Counted from the stretch's first letter, positions 53,831 to 63,425 are shown. The stretch: 64,000 bases of DNA from Kordia zhangzhouensis (GCF_001005305.1 NZ_LBMH01000004.1:124001-188000); one strand, 5' to 3'. The notes: generated by a model from the sequence alone, not told the origin. Made by a program: numbers and translations.

Positions 53831-54616
53831 CTATTTTAACTCTTCTAGTAATAATGCTGCAACTTTTTCTGAAGAAGCAGGGTTTTGCCCTGTAATTAAT
53901 AGTCCATCTTTAATGGCATACGAATTCCAATCATCCGCTTTGCTATAAATTCCGCCATTATCCTTTAGCATATTTTCTACTAAAAAAGGAACTACATCAG
54001 TCAAGCCAACAGCTTCTTCTTCGGTATTAGAAAAACCAGTTACTTTTTTACCGTTTACCAAAGGTGTACCATCGGTGTTTTTTGTACTTTTAAATATAGC
54101 AGGCGCATGACATACGGCTGCCACAGGTTTGTTATTGTTATAAAAGGATTCTATTAATTTGATAGAATTAGGATTTTCAGATAAATCCCATAAAGGGCCA
54201 TGCCCACCAGGATAAAATACAGCATCATAATCAGCCTGATCAACCTTTGCTAAAGGCATAGTATTAGCTAGAAGTTTTTGTGTTTCTTCATCTTGAATGA
54301 ATCGTTTTGTAGCAGGTGTTTGTGCACTTTCATCTTTACTTTTTGGATCTATAGGCGGTTGTCCTCCTTCGGGAGAAGCCAACGTAATAACGACACCTTT
54401 GTCTTTTAAGAAGTAGTAAGGAGCGGCAAATTCTTCTACCCAGAAACCAGTTTTTTCACCAGTATCACCTAATTTACTATGACTTGTTAAGACAAATAGA
54501 ACTTTTTTCATAGAGTCTTCTTTTTTTATAGTTTGTTTTGTTGAACTTTTATCTGTTTCGCACGCTACCATTGTGATAACGATAACGAGTATATTCATTA
54601 CTGATTTCATAGTCAA
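53831..54616 (-). CDS. DJ-1/PfpI (class I glutamine amidotransferase-like) lipoprotein
   Basis: The 261-residue protein has the DJ-1 fold motifs 'KVLFVLTSHSK', 'YDAVFYPGGHGPLWDL' and the nucleophile elbow 'VAAVCHAPAIF' with Cys ~168 followed by His, as in Hsp31-type glyoxalases/deglycases. An N-terminal hydrophobic stretch ending 'VACETD' suggests a lipoprotein, which is uncommon for the family; a start at the internal Met of 'SMKKVLFVLTSH' (residue ~36) would give a cytoplasmic protein instead. The Crp-type gene lies upstream on the same strand. Confidence 0.87.
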   Translation of the reverse strand: MTMKSVMNILVIVITMVACETDKSSTKQTIKKEDSMKKVLFVLTSHSKLGDTGEKTGFWVEEFAAPYYFLKDKGVVITLASPEGGQPPIDPKSKDESAQTPATKRFIQDEETQKLLANTMPLAKVDQADYDAVFYPGGHGPLWDLSENPNSIKLIESFYNNNKPVAAVCHAPAIFKSTKNTDGTPLVNGKKVTGFSNTEEEAVGLTDVVPFLVENMLKDNGGIYSKADDWNSYAIKDGLLITGQNPASSEKVAALLLEELK

Positions 54617-54668
54617 TGGAATTTTATATAAAATTAGCTATTTGAAATCGAGAAAAAATTGATGTATG

Positions 54669-55256
54669 TTAAGAAATGCGATGTGCAATTTCCTTGCGAA
54701 TTCGGCTTAGACTTTCTGTAGTAATGCCTAAATATGAAGCAATGTGGTAATTTTTTACAGATTTTTCAATAGTAGGATAGTCGTGTATAAAATTGAGATA
54801 TCTTTTTTTAGCAGGTAAAGACAAATTAGCTAAAATTCGTTTTTGAAAACTTGCAAATGAGCGTTCAAGTTTGTGTCGAATAAAACGTTCAGTTTTTGGG
54901 ATGTTGTCAAAAATTTCTTCTGCCTTTTCTTTCGAAATTTTATATAAAATAGCATCTTCTAGGCACTCAATACATAAAATAGATTTTTGATCTAAAAAAT
55001 ACCCAATATAATCGCTAATCCACCAGCCTTTAATCGCAAATTGTATGGTGTGTTCTTTTCCAGAATCAGAAATCAAATACGTACGTAAACAACCATCGTG
55101 TACATAATATTGATAATCTATTTGTTGGTTTACATCAAGGACAATAGTTCCTTTTTGAAAGTACACTTTTTTATAACGAGCTTCTATAAAACTTACTTCG
55201 TCATTTGTAAGTTTCAGTTGGTTATGGTCAAATATTTCACGTGCAATAGAGATCAC
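54669..55256 (-). CDS. Crp/Fnr family transcriptional regulator
   Basis: The 195-residue protein has a cyclic-nucleotide-binding-like beta roll in its first ~115 residues ('YKKVYFQKGTIVLDVNQQID', 'YYVHDGCLRTYLISDSGKEH') and a C-terminal winged helix with 'HIASYLGITTESLSRIRKEI'. No iron-sulfur Cys set is present, so ligand sensing would be by the beta roll. It ends 53 bases before the DJ-1-like gene, its probable target or operon partner. It belongs to the flavobacterial type with a single-helix linker. Confidence 0.9.
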   Translation of the reverse strand: MISIAREIFDHNQLKLTNDEVSFIEARYKKVYFQKGTIVLDVNQQIDYQYYVHDGCLRTYLISDSGKEHTIQFAIKGWWISDYIGYFLDQKSILCIECLEDAILYKISKEKAEEIFDNIPKTERFIRHKLERSFASFQKRILANLSLPAKKRYLNFIHDYPTIEKSVKNYHIASYLGITTESLSRIRKEIAHRIS

Positions 55257-55363
55257 TTTTTTTTAAAGAAATGTTAGCTCATTAAAGATACAAAGTAATC
55301 TAGAGGTAAAGAATCAAACGAATATATTTTCAATAAAATTATTCAGCACTTGGTCTAAACTAC

Positions 55364-56314
55364 TTAAGAAGAAGGGCCAAATTGAGCATTTTTTTGAAAA
55401 GAATCAATATGCTTCTTTTTAATCTTACCCACTTGTTTTTGCATCTTTTTACTCAAAGAAGAAATACGCACTGTTTCTCCTGAAGTTGTGATAATTCGTC
55501 CCTTGTGATCTACAGGAATACCATCAGATAAGTGTTTTGCAGCCATTCCTTTTAATAAGCGTCTGCTCATTGGACTTGGAGAACGTGCTCTATCTTTGCT
55601 ACCATCTCTATGTCGAGTTTTTCGACTTTTTCTTAGGTTTAAGTGAATGGCAGCTCTAACAGGATTGTTGACACCCATATGAGGCCCATAATCAGGGACA
55701 TTGGCATGAAAACTATTCGCTTGTCTTAAAAACTCCTTTAGCGTACTATCATTTTTTTTGCTCTTATAGTCTGTAAGTGCTTGTTCAAAATTTGTTTGAG
55801 ATCCTTTGGCACGTTTTAATAACTCGGTCAAAGCAGCAATTCTTGTGCTGGAACTCTTTTGTAAAATGGCTCTTTGAAGTCTTCGGTTAATTCGACGGAT
55901 GCGAGAATTTCCGCTTTTGATAAAAATAGCAGTGAAACTATCAAAACCACTTGTTGAAATATTGTTGTGATATTTCATGGTGTTTTCGCGAATATCTTTC
56001 CAAGACAAACGATGTGGTTGTGCGGCATTGAGTTTATCCAGTCCTGGTTTTTTAAGATTAATTTTAAAAGTTTGATGACGGGAAGTATTGTGATGTAAAA
56101 TGGCACTTTTCTTAGAATCTGCCGTAAATGATGGCCTGTCTGTCACTTTTTTGAATTTCCCCAATTGAATTACGCCGCGATTATCAATGGAAGTCTGCTG
56201 TACTCGCTGCACTACATTTTTAGCTCTATTATCTGTCAAATACATTTCAGAAGCTCTTTTGGGAACTACTGACTCCTGTTTTTTTTGGGCTATACTATTT
56301 TGATACCTGTACAT
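55364..56314 (-). CDS. probable contractile-injection-system cargo protein
   Basis: The 316-residue basic protein starts 'MYRYQNSIAQKKQ' and contains 'YLTDNRAKNVVQRVQQTSID' followed by 'NRGVIQLGKFKK'. This is very like the 'FVDNRPEAVAQRKLQ' N-terminal pattern shared by proteins associated with extracellular contractile injection systems (DUF4157 types). The region from ~60 onwards is Lys/Arg/Ser-rich, with 'SGFDSFTAIFIKSGNSRI' and a conserved-looking 'MSRRLLKGMAAKHLSDGIP' near the end, without a catalytic motif that I recognise. No signal peptide, and no injection-system genes in the window. Confidence 0.6.
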   Translation of the reverse strand: MYRYQNSIAQKKQESVVPKRASEMYLTDNRAKNVVQRVQQTSIDNRGVIQLGKFKKVTDRPSFTADSKKSAILHHNTSRHQTFKINLKKPGLDKLNAAQPHRLSWKDIRENTMKYHNNISTSGFDSFTAIFIKSGNSRIRRINRRLQRAILQKSSSTRIAALTELLKRAKGSQTNFEQALTDYKSKKNDSTLKEFLRQANSFHANVPDYGPHMGVNNPVRAAIHLNLRKSRKTRHRDGSKDRARSPSPMSRRLLKGMAAKHLSDGIPVDHKGRIITTSGETVRISSLSKKMQKQVGKIKKKHIDSFQKNAQFGPSS

Positions 56315-56377
56315 AGTAAAGAATTTGAATCACAAATGATACGTTTCCCTTAAAGATACTAAAAATACATATAAACC

Positions 56378-56836
56378 TTACAAAAACCTTCGATGACTTA
56401 CACTAATACGGTACTTTTGAAAAATAGCTTTCAAGTTGTTTAATTCTTCCTTCGTAAGTTCTACGGTCAATGATACATTGTCTATTTCAAAAATGTAAAA
56501 TCCATGGTGTGTCTTTTGAATTTTTACTTTTTTTACTTGCGTGAGATTGATATGCTGCTCATTCTCCTCTTGATCTATAATTAAAACATTACCTACGAGT
56601 TTAAGCATACCAACTCTTATAAATAGTGTGTATTCGAGAATAAATCCAATAATAAACACAATAACAAAAGTTATATCTATAAATGAAAAGTATGTAGGCG
56701 TTTGGTAGGTTTCATAAAATTGTTCAGCTAAGCGGTCTAAAGCAAAAAGAACAAAACCTACAATAACAATCAGCCGCCAAATCCTATACCATTTGGTTTC
56801 TTTAAAATAGTTAGTGTTGATGATAGCTGCTTTCAT
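56378..56836 (-). CDS. two-helix membrane protein with PH-like C-terminal domain
   Basis: The preferred start is the ATG at 56836 (MKAAIINTNYFKETKWYRIW), giving 152 residues; an upstream in-frame ATG at 56893 adds 19 unlikely residues. Two membrane helices (~20-38 and ~50-75 of the shorter form) are followed by a beta-rich domain 'GMLKLVGNVLIIDQEENEQ' to 'KKVKIQKTHHGFYIFEI' that resembles small bacterial PH-like domains. Function unknown. Confidence 0.7.
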   Translation of the reverse strand: MKAAIINTNYFKETKWYRIWRLIVIVGFVLFALDRLAEQFYETYQTPTYFSFIDITFVIVFIIGFILEYTLFIRVGMLKLVGNVLIIDQEENEQHINLTQVKKVKIQKTHHGFYIFEIDNVSLTVELTKEELNNLKAIFQKYRISVSHRRFL

Positions 56837-56939
56837 ATAATATGATAAGTTACTTTTTTGAATGATTGTTACACAAAAGCATAAAATACACAAAAAATTC
56901 TATAAGATTTTCTAATTTCGCAACCTCAAAAATATACAG

Positions 56940-58571
56940 ATGATTACAGTTGATACTATTGCCGTAGAATTTAGTGGAACAACGCTTTTTAGTGATGTAA
57001 GTTTTGTCATCAATGAAAATGATAAAATTGCCTTAATGGGGAAAAATGGAGCTGGGAAGTCTACAATGATGAAAATTATTGCAGGCGTACAAAATGCTAC
57101 ACGAGGAAAAGTAAGTTGTCCCAAAGACACTGTAATTGCATATTTGCCTCAGCACTTATTGACAGAAGACAAGTGTACCGTTTTTGAAGAAGCTTCTAAA
57201 GCATTTCAGCATATTTTTAAAATGCGAGACCGAATGGATGAGCTCAACAAACAGCTAGAAACTCGTACCGATTATGAAAGTGAAGCCTATATGAAAATTA
57301 TTGAAGAGGTCTCTGAATTGGGAGAACGCTTCTATGCGCTTGAAGAAATTAATTATGATGCAGAAGTTGAAAAAGCACTGAAAGGATTAGGTTTTAAGCA
57401 AACAGACTTTCAACGCATGACGAGCGAATTCAGTGGTGGTTGGCGTATGCGTATTGAATTGGCTAAAATTTTACTACAAAAACCAGATTTAATCTTGCTT
57501 GATGAGCCAACGAATCACATTGATATAGAATCGGTAATTTGGTTGGAAGATTTCTTGGTACATAAAGCCAATGCAGTAATGGTTATTTCGCATGATCGAG
57601 CGTTTATTGATAACATTACAAATCGGACAATTGAGGTAACTATGGGGCGCATTTATGATTACAAAGCAAACTATTCACATTATCTAGAATTGCGTGCCGA
57701 TCGTAGAGCACATCAAATTAAGGCATATAATGAACAACAAAAATTCATTGCCGACAATCAAGCATTTATAGAACGTTTCAAAGGAACATTCTCTAAAACA
57801 AATCAGGTAGCTTCACGTGTTCGCATGCTTGAAAAGCTTGAAATTATAGAAATTGATGAGGTTGATAATTCATCGTTAAAACTTAAATTTCCACCAGCGC
57901 CACGTTCGGGAGACTATCCTGTCATTGTGGAAGAGCTTTCGAAAAGATATGATGATAAAGTAATCTTTAAAAATGCAAGTTTTTCGATTGCGCGCGGCGA
58001 AAAAGTATCATTTGTTGGACGAAATGGAGAAGGAAAGTCAACTATGATTAAATCTATTTTGGGAGAAATAGAACACGAAGGCACGTGTACGCTAGGGCAT
58101 AATGTAAAAGTGGGGTATTTTGCGCAAAATCAAGCATCTTTGCTTGATCCAAACTTGACTATTTTTCAAACGGTTGATGAAGTGGCCAAAGGCGACATTC
58201 GTACACAGATTAAAAATATTTTAGGTCAATTCATGTTTAAAGGAGATGATATTGATAAAAAAGTAGGCGTGCTTTCTGGAGGGGAAAAAACACGTTTGGC
58301 AATGGTGAAATTATTATTAGAACCAGTAAACTTATTGATTCTGGATGAACCTACCAATCATCTTGATTTGCGTTCAAAAGACGTGTTAAAAGATGCTCTC
58401 AAAGCTTTTGATGGTACATTAATATTGGTTTCGCATGATCGTGATTTCTTGCAGGGATTGTCTCAAAAAGTATTTGAATTCAAAGATCAACGTGTCATTG
58501 AACACTTTGAAACAATTGATGCATTCTTAGAACGGAATCGTATAAAAAGTATTCAAGAAATTAATCTATAG
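56940..58571 (+). CDS. ABC-F family ATPase (ribosome-associated)
   Basis: The 543-residue protein has two ABC domains and no membrane helices: Walker A 'GKNGAGKSTMM' (~36) and 'GRNGEGKSTMI' (~360), signatures 'FSGGWRMRIELAKILL' and 'LSGGEKTRLAMVKLLL', Walker B 'LILLDEPTNHIDIES' and 'LLILDEPTNHLDLRS', with the linker 'ERFKGTFSKTNQVASRVRML' between them. It resembles YbiT/EttA-like factors that bind the ribosomal E site. The antibiotic-resistance subgroup cannot be excluded on sequence alone, but the housekeeping role is likelier. Confidence 0.94.
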   Translation: MITVDTIAVEFSGTTLFSDVSFVINENDKIALMGKNGAGKSTMMKIIAGVQNATRGKVSCPKDTVIAYLPQHLLTEDKCTVFEEASKAFQHIFKMRDRMDELNKQLETRTDYESEAYMKIIEEVSELGERFYALEEINYDAEVEKALKGLGFKQTDFQRMTSEFSGGWRMRIELAKILLQKPDLILLDEPTNHIDIESVIWLEDFLVHKANAVMVISHDRAFIDNITNRTIEVTMGRIYDYKANYSHYLELRADRRAHQIKAYNEQQKFIADNQAFIERFKGTFSKTNQVASRVRMLEKLEIIEIDEVDNSSLKLKFPPAPRSGDYPVIVEELSKRYDDKVIFKNASFSIARGEKVSFVGRNGEGKSTMIKSILGEIEHEGTCTLGHNVKVGYFAQNQASLLDPNLTIFQTVDEVAKGDIRTQIKNILGQFMFKGDDIDKKVGVLSGGEKTRLAMVKLLLEPVNLLILDEPTNHLDLRSKDVLKDALKAFDGTLILVSHDRDFLQGLSQKVFEFKDQRVIEHFETIDAFLERNRIKSIQEINL

Positions 58572-58665
58572 GTTCTATTTCTAATAAAAAAATAAGCCAT
58601 TTACACGATTCGTATTTGCCTCTCAAAAAAATGTATCATTCTAAATTTTATACTATTTTTAGCAG

Positions 58666-59814
58666 ATGAAAAAATTACTACTAACCCTAACCATTCCAAT
58701 CTTTTTCTTGGCAAGTTGTGCTAAAGAAAAGAAAGAGACTCCTAAAACAGAAGAAACAAATAAAACAGAACAAACAATTGCCTATGCCAATGGAAATGTG
58801 CCAAGCGGGCTAGATATATCAATTATAGATAAAACGTATGCAATTTGGAAAGAAAAATATGTGACTTCTGAGGGCTGTTCTGAAGGGGCAAAACGTGTCT
58901 TGTTTGATGATATGTCGCATACGGTGAGCGAAGGTATTGGTTACGGAATGCTAGCTTCCGCAATGATGAGAGATGTCGAAACATTTGAAGCTCTTCACCG
59001 ATATTATAAAACGCATTTGGACGATAATGGACTCATGAATTGGAAAATTGACGCTAAAGGAGGAATTGCAGGTGAAAATGCAGCTACGGATGCTGATTTA
59101 GATGTAGCTTACGCACTTTTGCTAGCTCACAAATTAATTGGAGGAAATAACTACTTAGAAGAAGCTAAAAAAATCATCAGTAGGATTAAAAATCACATGG
59201 TAGAGAAAGATACATATGTGTTAAAACCTGGCGATGTATGGGGAGGAAGTCAGACAACCAATCCATCCTATTTTGCACCAGCGTACTTTAAAGTATTTGC
59301 TGAAGTTACGGAAGATGAAAGTTGGTTAAAAGTAAGTGATAAGTGCTATGAAATCCTTTTTAAAAGTTACAACTCAGAAACAGGTTTAGTCCCTGATTGG
59401 TGTAAAGCTGATGGAACTACACCGGCAGATGGAGTTGAATGGGCAAAGTATAACGGAACAAGATATTATTACGATGCTGCAAGAACTCCATGGCGTATTA
59501 CGAAGGATTACCTTTGGTATGGAGATGAAAGAGCAGAAGCTTATTGTCAAGCCATTAATGGTTTTGTGAAAAAAGTAGGAATTTCTAAGATAACAGATGG
59601 ATACGATTTAGAGGGAAATACATTTAGGAAAGATAAAACAAGTGCTTTTGTTGGTTGCTTTGCAGTAGCTACAATGGCATCATATGATCAAGACTTTATA
59701 AATGATGCGTACAAAGAAAATATAAACACGTTTAATAATACATACTTTAATGACATTCTTCGTTTGTTAACTTTACAAATGCAACACGGAATGTTTATTA
59801 AATACGAATCCTAG
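58666..59814 (+). CDS. glycoside hydrolase family 8 lipoprotein
   Basis: The 382-residue enzyme has a lipobox ('IFFLASCAKE'), a Lys/Glu/Thr linker, and a GH8 (alpha/alpha)6 barrel with the general acid Glu in 'HTVSEGIGYGMLASAM' (~88), the Asp set 'ATDADLDVAYALLLA' (~142-146), 'WRITKDYLWYGDERA' and 'TSAFVGCFAV'. GH8 enzymes cut beta-1,4 glucan, chitosan or xylan by inversion; the reducing-end exo-xylanase subgroup and endoglucanases cannot be told apart here. It is probably surface-exposed. Confidence 0.9.
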   Translation: MKKLLLTLTIPIFFLASCAKEKKETPKTEETNKTEQTIAYANGNVPSGLDISIIDKTYAIWKEKYVTSEGCSEGAKRVLFDDMSHTVSEGIGYGMLASAMMRDVETFEALHRYYKTHLDDNGLMNWKIDAKGGIAGENAATDADLDVAYALLLAHKLIGGNNYLEEAKKIISRIKNHMVEKDTYVLKPGDVWGGSQTTNPSYFAPAYFKVFAEVTEDESWLKVSDKCYEILFKSYNSETGLVPDWCKADGTTPADGVEWAKYNGTRYYYDAARTPWRITKDYLWYGDERAEAYCQAINGFVKKVGISKITDGYDLEGNTFRKDKTSAFVGCFAVATMASYDQDFINDAYKENINTFNNTYFNDILRLLTLQMQHGMFIKYES

Positions 59815-59926
59815 GCTTAAATAACTTAAAATTAGGGGAATAATCCTATGATTGAAAGGTGTTTTACATCTTTTATATCTTTCCAATTAGCTACAATTTT
59901 GTGTGATAACCAAAACACATAAAATT

Positions 59927-60154
59927 ATGGCACGTAAACGAGTGACTCACTATGCAGTATTTCATAACATAGGAGGTGCTACTTCTGTGAATGTTTATTA
60001 TCAAGGAGGTGGCGCAAACACAATAAGCAATCTTTCCATTGAAGAAGCAGGCCATGTAATTGACCTCTTACGGAATGAAAAACCTATGTCGTACGATCAT
60101 GATCGAAAACGATTATCTACATTAAGTCTAGAGCCCGTTGGAGAAAATGAATAG
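59927..60154 (+). CDS. 75-residue protein duplicating the N-terminal domain of the next gene
   Basis: Starting at 'MARKRVTHYAVFHN' (an upstream ATG at 59903 adds eight residues), the protein is 75 residues long. It matches the first 75 residues of the following protein nearly end to end, e.g. 'VNVYYQGGGANTISNLSIEE' versus 'INVYYESGGSHTIPNLSVKE', and 'MSYDHDRKRLST' versus 'MSYDHDLKRLST'. The second gene starts 2 bases after its stop. It looks like a standalone copy of a small alpha/beta domain. Function unknown. Confidence 0.75.
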   Translation: MARKRVTHYAVFHNIGGATSVNVYYQGGGANTISNLSIEEAGHVIDLLRNEKPMSYDHDRKRLSTLSLEPVGENE

Positions 60155-60156
60155 TT

Positions 60157-61533
60157 ATGGCACGGAAAAAAATTAACAAATATGCTGTTTTTCAGAATAC
60201 AGATGGAACAACAGCAATAAATGTTTATTATGAGTCTGGAGGCTCTCATACAATTCCTAATTTGTCTGTAAAAGAAAGCAAATACATTACGGATTTGTTA
60301 AGAAAAGAAACCCCAATGTCGTATGATCATGATCTAAAACGGCTTTCTACTTGGGGATTTGAACCTGTTGGAGAGGAAGAAGGTGGCTTTTTAGAGCCTA
60401 TATTTAGCTTGGATAGTTGGCTGAATCAAAGAACATATATTCGAGACTTTATTAATTTCGAATTGCCTAATGGAACAACCTATAATTATAGAAACTGGAC
60501 ATCATCAGAAAAGAATGAGCTAAAAAACTATTATTATAAAGTATTGCGAAATAGAAATACGGGAGTTTCAGCGACAGCACAATTAACATTTATTCCAACT
60601 GGCGAACAACGAACAGAAACGCGCATGAGCCGTGAAACAGCTTGGAACTATTATCTAGCATTTATAGCACAATCGTTAGTAGTTGAAGCTGATCAGCGTG
60701 TACAGTGGTCAGTACAATCGCTAGATGATGAAGAAAAAAGGTTGCTTTTTGATAGTAAAAGCATGTTTTTTTGGAGTAATGAGAAAAATGCCTATCATAT
60801 TCCTTTTGATCTTGGCGTAGTATCTCCTGGTGATCCTTTCAAAATATATCAATTTTTAACGTCAAATAACTTAGTAGGATACAATCATTTACAAACAATA
60901 ATTCGTTTGGTTGATTGGTGTCGTGGATTGACACACTTTTCCGGAGGTTGGGACGCAAACAATGTGTACAACCAGTGGCAGTACAATGGGTATCCGCCTG
61001 TAGAAAGAGTAATCAATGGAACAGTAGACTTGAGTAGACCTAATGCAGGAATAAAAAAACGTACTGGCGGTTGTTGGGGAACAACAGGCTTAGTGCGAAT
61101 GTGTCTGCGTACCCTGAATATTCCAGTAAAGCTAGAGCGTAAAGCCAACCATGCATTAGTTAACTTTTTGTCTGTAAGACGATATTTAACTCATGGAGAC
61201 GATCCGTATAACCGATTATTTAAGGAAGCAACAGAGATTCCTGTATCAAGATTATTAATTGATCATACAACATGGAATAGTTGGTTTGGAGCAGGAGCAG
61301 ATCATAGTAATAATGTAGGTAGACAACCTCGCGAATTAGCTCTAGAATTTTTACCCAATTATTTATTGGAATTACATTGTAGAGACAAAGCATCAAATAA
61401 AAGCCATGCCAATAGTGAAGTGTTTCAAACGTTTAGTAGAAACTATACTGTGTCGCAATTAGAAGCACAAAATCTCTGGCAACGCTTAGATGATAAAGTG
61501 GCATCTCTTGGAGGATGTGCCAACATTCCTTAA
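60157..61533 (+). CDS. transglutaminase-like protein with the duplicated N-terminal domain
   Basis: The 458-residue protein has the same ~75-residue N-terminal domain as its neighbour, then a middle part, then 'KRTGGCWGTTGLVRMCLRTL' and 'NIPVKLERKANHALVNFLS' followed by 'LTHGDDPYNRLF' (residues ~305-350). This Cys...His...Asp order and the 'LRxLxIPV' strand are typical of transglutaminase/cysteine-peptidase folds, suggesting Cys in GGCWG, His in NHAL and Asp in HGDD as the triad. No signal peptide. I do not know this architecture. A terminator follows. Confidence 0.65.
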   Translation: MARKKINKYAVFQNTDGTTAINVYYESGGSHTIPNLSVKESKYITDLLRKETPMSYDHDLKRLSTWGFEPVGEEEGGFLEPIFSLDSWLNQRTYIRDFINFELPNGTTYNYRNWTSSEKNELKNYYYKVLRNRNTGVSATAQLTFIPTGEQRTETRMSRETAWNYYLAFIAQSLVVEADQRVQWSVQSLDDEEKRLLFDSKSMFFWSNEKNAYHIPFDLGVVSPGDPFKIYQFLTSNNLVGYNHLQTIIRLVDWCRGLTHFSGGWDANNVYNQWQYNGYPPVERVINGTVDLSRPNAGIKKRTGGCWGTTGLVRMCLRTLNIPVKLERKANHALVNFLSVRRYLTHGDDPYNRLFKEATEIPVSRLLIDHTTWNSWFGAGADHSNNVGRQPRELALEFLPNYLLELHCRDKASNKSHANSEVFQTFSRNYTVSQLEAQNLWQRLDDKVASLGGCANIP

Positions 61534-61538
61534 AATAC

Positions 61539-61572
61539 AAAAAAGTACTGAAAATACCTCAGTACTTTTTTT
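61539..61572 (+). terminator. rho-independent terminator
   Basis: AAAAAAGTACTGA and TCAGTACTTTTTT form a 13-bp perfect stem with a 7-base loop and a T tail, directly after the transglutaminase-like gene. Confidence 0.88.
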
Positions 61573-61671
61573 ATAGGGTGTAAATTATGTAATACAGTAC
61601 GAAAATCATGTAAAATTTCTACAACGACAGGTTGTACATTTGTAGTACAAATATGTAAACTATCCTATTTA

Positions 61672-62790
61672 ATGTCAACCAACCAAGTATTATCACACCC
61701 TGTATTTGGACTTTTATTCGTTATTGCGATAGTTTTTACTTTATATGTACTCAAACCTTTGATTATGCCTTTGCTTTTTGCAGTAATCTTAGGTGTAATG
61801 GTTTTTCCAGTACAGCGGTTCTTTGAAAAAAAGTGGCGTTGTAATAGACTTTTTGCCACATTATTTTCTATTCTAATCATATTCTCGGTAACGGCTTTAC
61901 TATTCTTCCTTATTTATATCAATCTTCAAGATTTTATTAGTAATAGTGATAACTACACAACAAAATTGTCTGATACTTATGAAAATCTAATGATATATTT
62001 AAAAGATGCTTTCAACATAAGTAATAGCAGGCTTATGAACGAAAAGGACTTAGAATTAGGGAAACTTTTAAAAGGAAACTTAGGGAAAATCACCACATTT
62101 ATCTCTAAATCTGGTTCATTTATGAGCGATTTAGTTTTAGTCCCTATTTATTTGTTTTTTTTCCTGTATTACAGACGATTTTTCCGCGTATTTGCCTATA
62201 AGTTATTTCACAATAAGAGTCAATCATTTGTAAACAAAATGATTAATAAAATATACAGAGTACAAAAAGATTACTTAGCAGGATTGCTCAAAGTAATGTC
62301 TATAGTAGGGATACTAAACACTATAGCTTTACTCTTATTAGGAATAGAAAATGCAATCTTTTTTGGATTCTTTGCAGCAGTCTTATTGCTTATACCTTAC
62401 ATCGGAGTTATTATTGGGGCGATGTTGCCAGCAGTAGTTGCACTTGCCACCAAAGATTCTATTTGGTATTCGGTAGGTGTTATAGGTATTTTTGGGTTCA
62501 TACAATTTATAGAAGGAAACTTTATTACACCAAAAATAACAGGATCTAAAGTAAGTCTAAACTCTTTTATAGCCATATTGTCATTAATTGCTTTTGCAAT
62601 GTTGTGGGGAATTTCAGGAATGATAGTAGCTCTTCCTATTATGGCGACACTTAAAATTATTTTTGATCACACACCAGGCTATCAAGCTTATGGTTTTGTA
62701 ATGGGCGAACCAGTAGATGCATTATTGCAAAGTAAGGCTAGGCAACGACTTAAAAAGTGGAAAAATATGAGGAAGGAAAAGGCTCAATAA
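61672..62790 (+). CDS. AI-2E family transporter (PerM/TqsA-like)
   Basis: The 372-residue membrane protein has the usual eight-helix layout: two N-terminal helices with 'LFVIAIVFTLYVLKPLIMPL', a central soluble loop (residues ~85-140), and C-terminal helices with 'IPYIGVIIGAMLPAVVALAT', 'FIQFIEGNFITPKITGSKVS' and 'LLWGISGMIVALPI'-like ends. Family members export signals or ions, including Na+/H+ antiport in some cases; the autoinducer role is not established in Bacteroidota. The last residues are basic. Confidence 0.9.
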   Translation: MSTNQVLSHPVFGLLFVIAIVFTLYVLKPLIMPLLFAVILGVMVFPVQRFFEKKWRCNRLFATLFSILIIFSVTALLFFLIYINLQDFISNSDNYTTKLSDTYENLMIYLKDAFNISNSRLMNEKDLELGKLLKGNLGKITTFISKSGSFMSDLVLVPIYLFFFLYYRRFFRVFAYKLFHNKSQSFVNKMINKIYRVQKDYLAGLLKVMSIVGILNTIALLLLGIENAIFFGFFAAVLLLIPYIGVIIGAMLPAVVALATKDSIWYSVGVIGIFGFIQFIEGNFITPKITGSKVSLNSFIAILSLIAFAMLWGISGMIVALPIMATLKIIFDHTPGYQAYGFVMGEPVDALLQSKARQRLKKWKNMRKEKAQ

Positions 62791-62867
62791 AATCCTAACT
62801 TTTTTATAATTCTCCAATTCATTTTAAATTCTTGTCTATCTTTATATAAAATTTATTAAACATAAAA

Positions 62868-63425
62868 ATGAAGGTATTTGTAAAATTTGATTTTAACGCA
62901 GTTTGTGCAAAAATACTAAGCGAAAAGCTCGACGAACTAGACGTTAAGTATAAAATTTTAGGTTTTGGAGAAGTTGAGTTTTTGGAAAAACTTTCTTCAC
63001 AGAAGTACGATACCTTTGTGCAGAGTTTGGACAATTATCACATTGAAATTGTTGAAAACCAAAAAAGTATTTTGGTACAAAAAATCAAAGATACCATCGT
63101 AGATATGGTTTTTAATGAAGATGCAAATATCAATGTTAAAACCTCTGCATATTTAGCCGATGCCTTAGGACACAGTTATGGATATCTTTCTAATCTATTT
63201 TCTGAAGTTACCTATACGTCTATTGAAAACTTTATCATATTACAAAAAATAGAATATACCAAACAGTTGATAATTGAAGGAAACTTAAGTTTAACAGAAA
63301 TTGCTTTCAAACTCAACTATTCGAGTGTAGCACACCTAAGTACACAATTTAAAAATACCACAGGAATCACACCAAGTGCGTTTCAACGGATTATTGCAAA
63401 ACGAAGAGCAATTCAAAAAAAATAA
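62868..63425 (+). CDS. AraC-type regulator with a short ferredoxin-like N-terminal domain
   Basis: The 185-residue protein has an N-terminal ~65-residue alpha/beta region ('VCAKILSEKLDELDVKYKIL') and a C-terminal AraC HTH: 'YLADALGHSYGYLSNLFSE' and 'LSLTEIAFKLNYSSVAHLST', ending 'NTTGITPSAFQRI'. Small AraC proteins of this kind commonly precede a receiver and a hybrid kinase in flavobacteria. Here a receiver and a kinase follow within 10 and 4 bases, so all three likely form an operon and a signalling chain. Confidence 0.9.
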   Translation: MKVFVKFDFNAVCAKILSEKLDELDVKYKILGFGEVEFLEKLSSQKYDTFVQSLDNYHIEIVENQKSILVQKIKDTIVDMVFNEDANINVKTSAYLADALGHSYGYLSNLFSEVTYTSIENFIILQKIEYTKQLIIEGNLSLTEIAFKLNYSSVAHLSTQFKNTTGITPSAFQRIIAKRRAIQKK

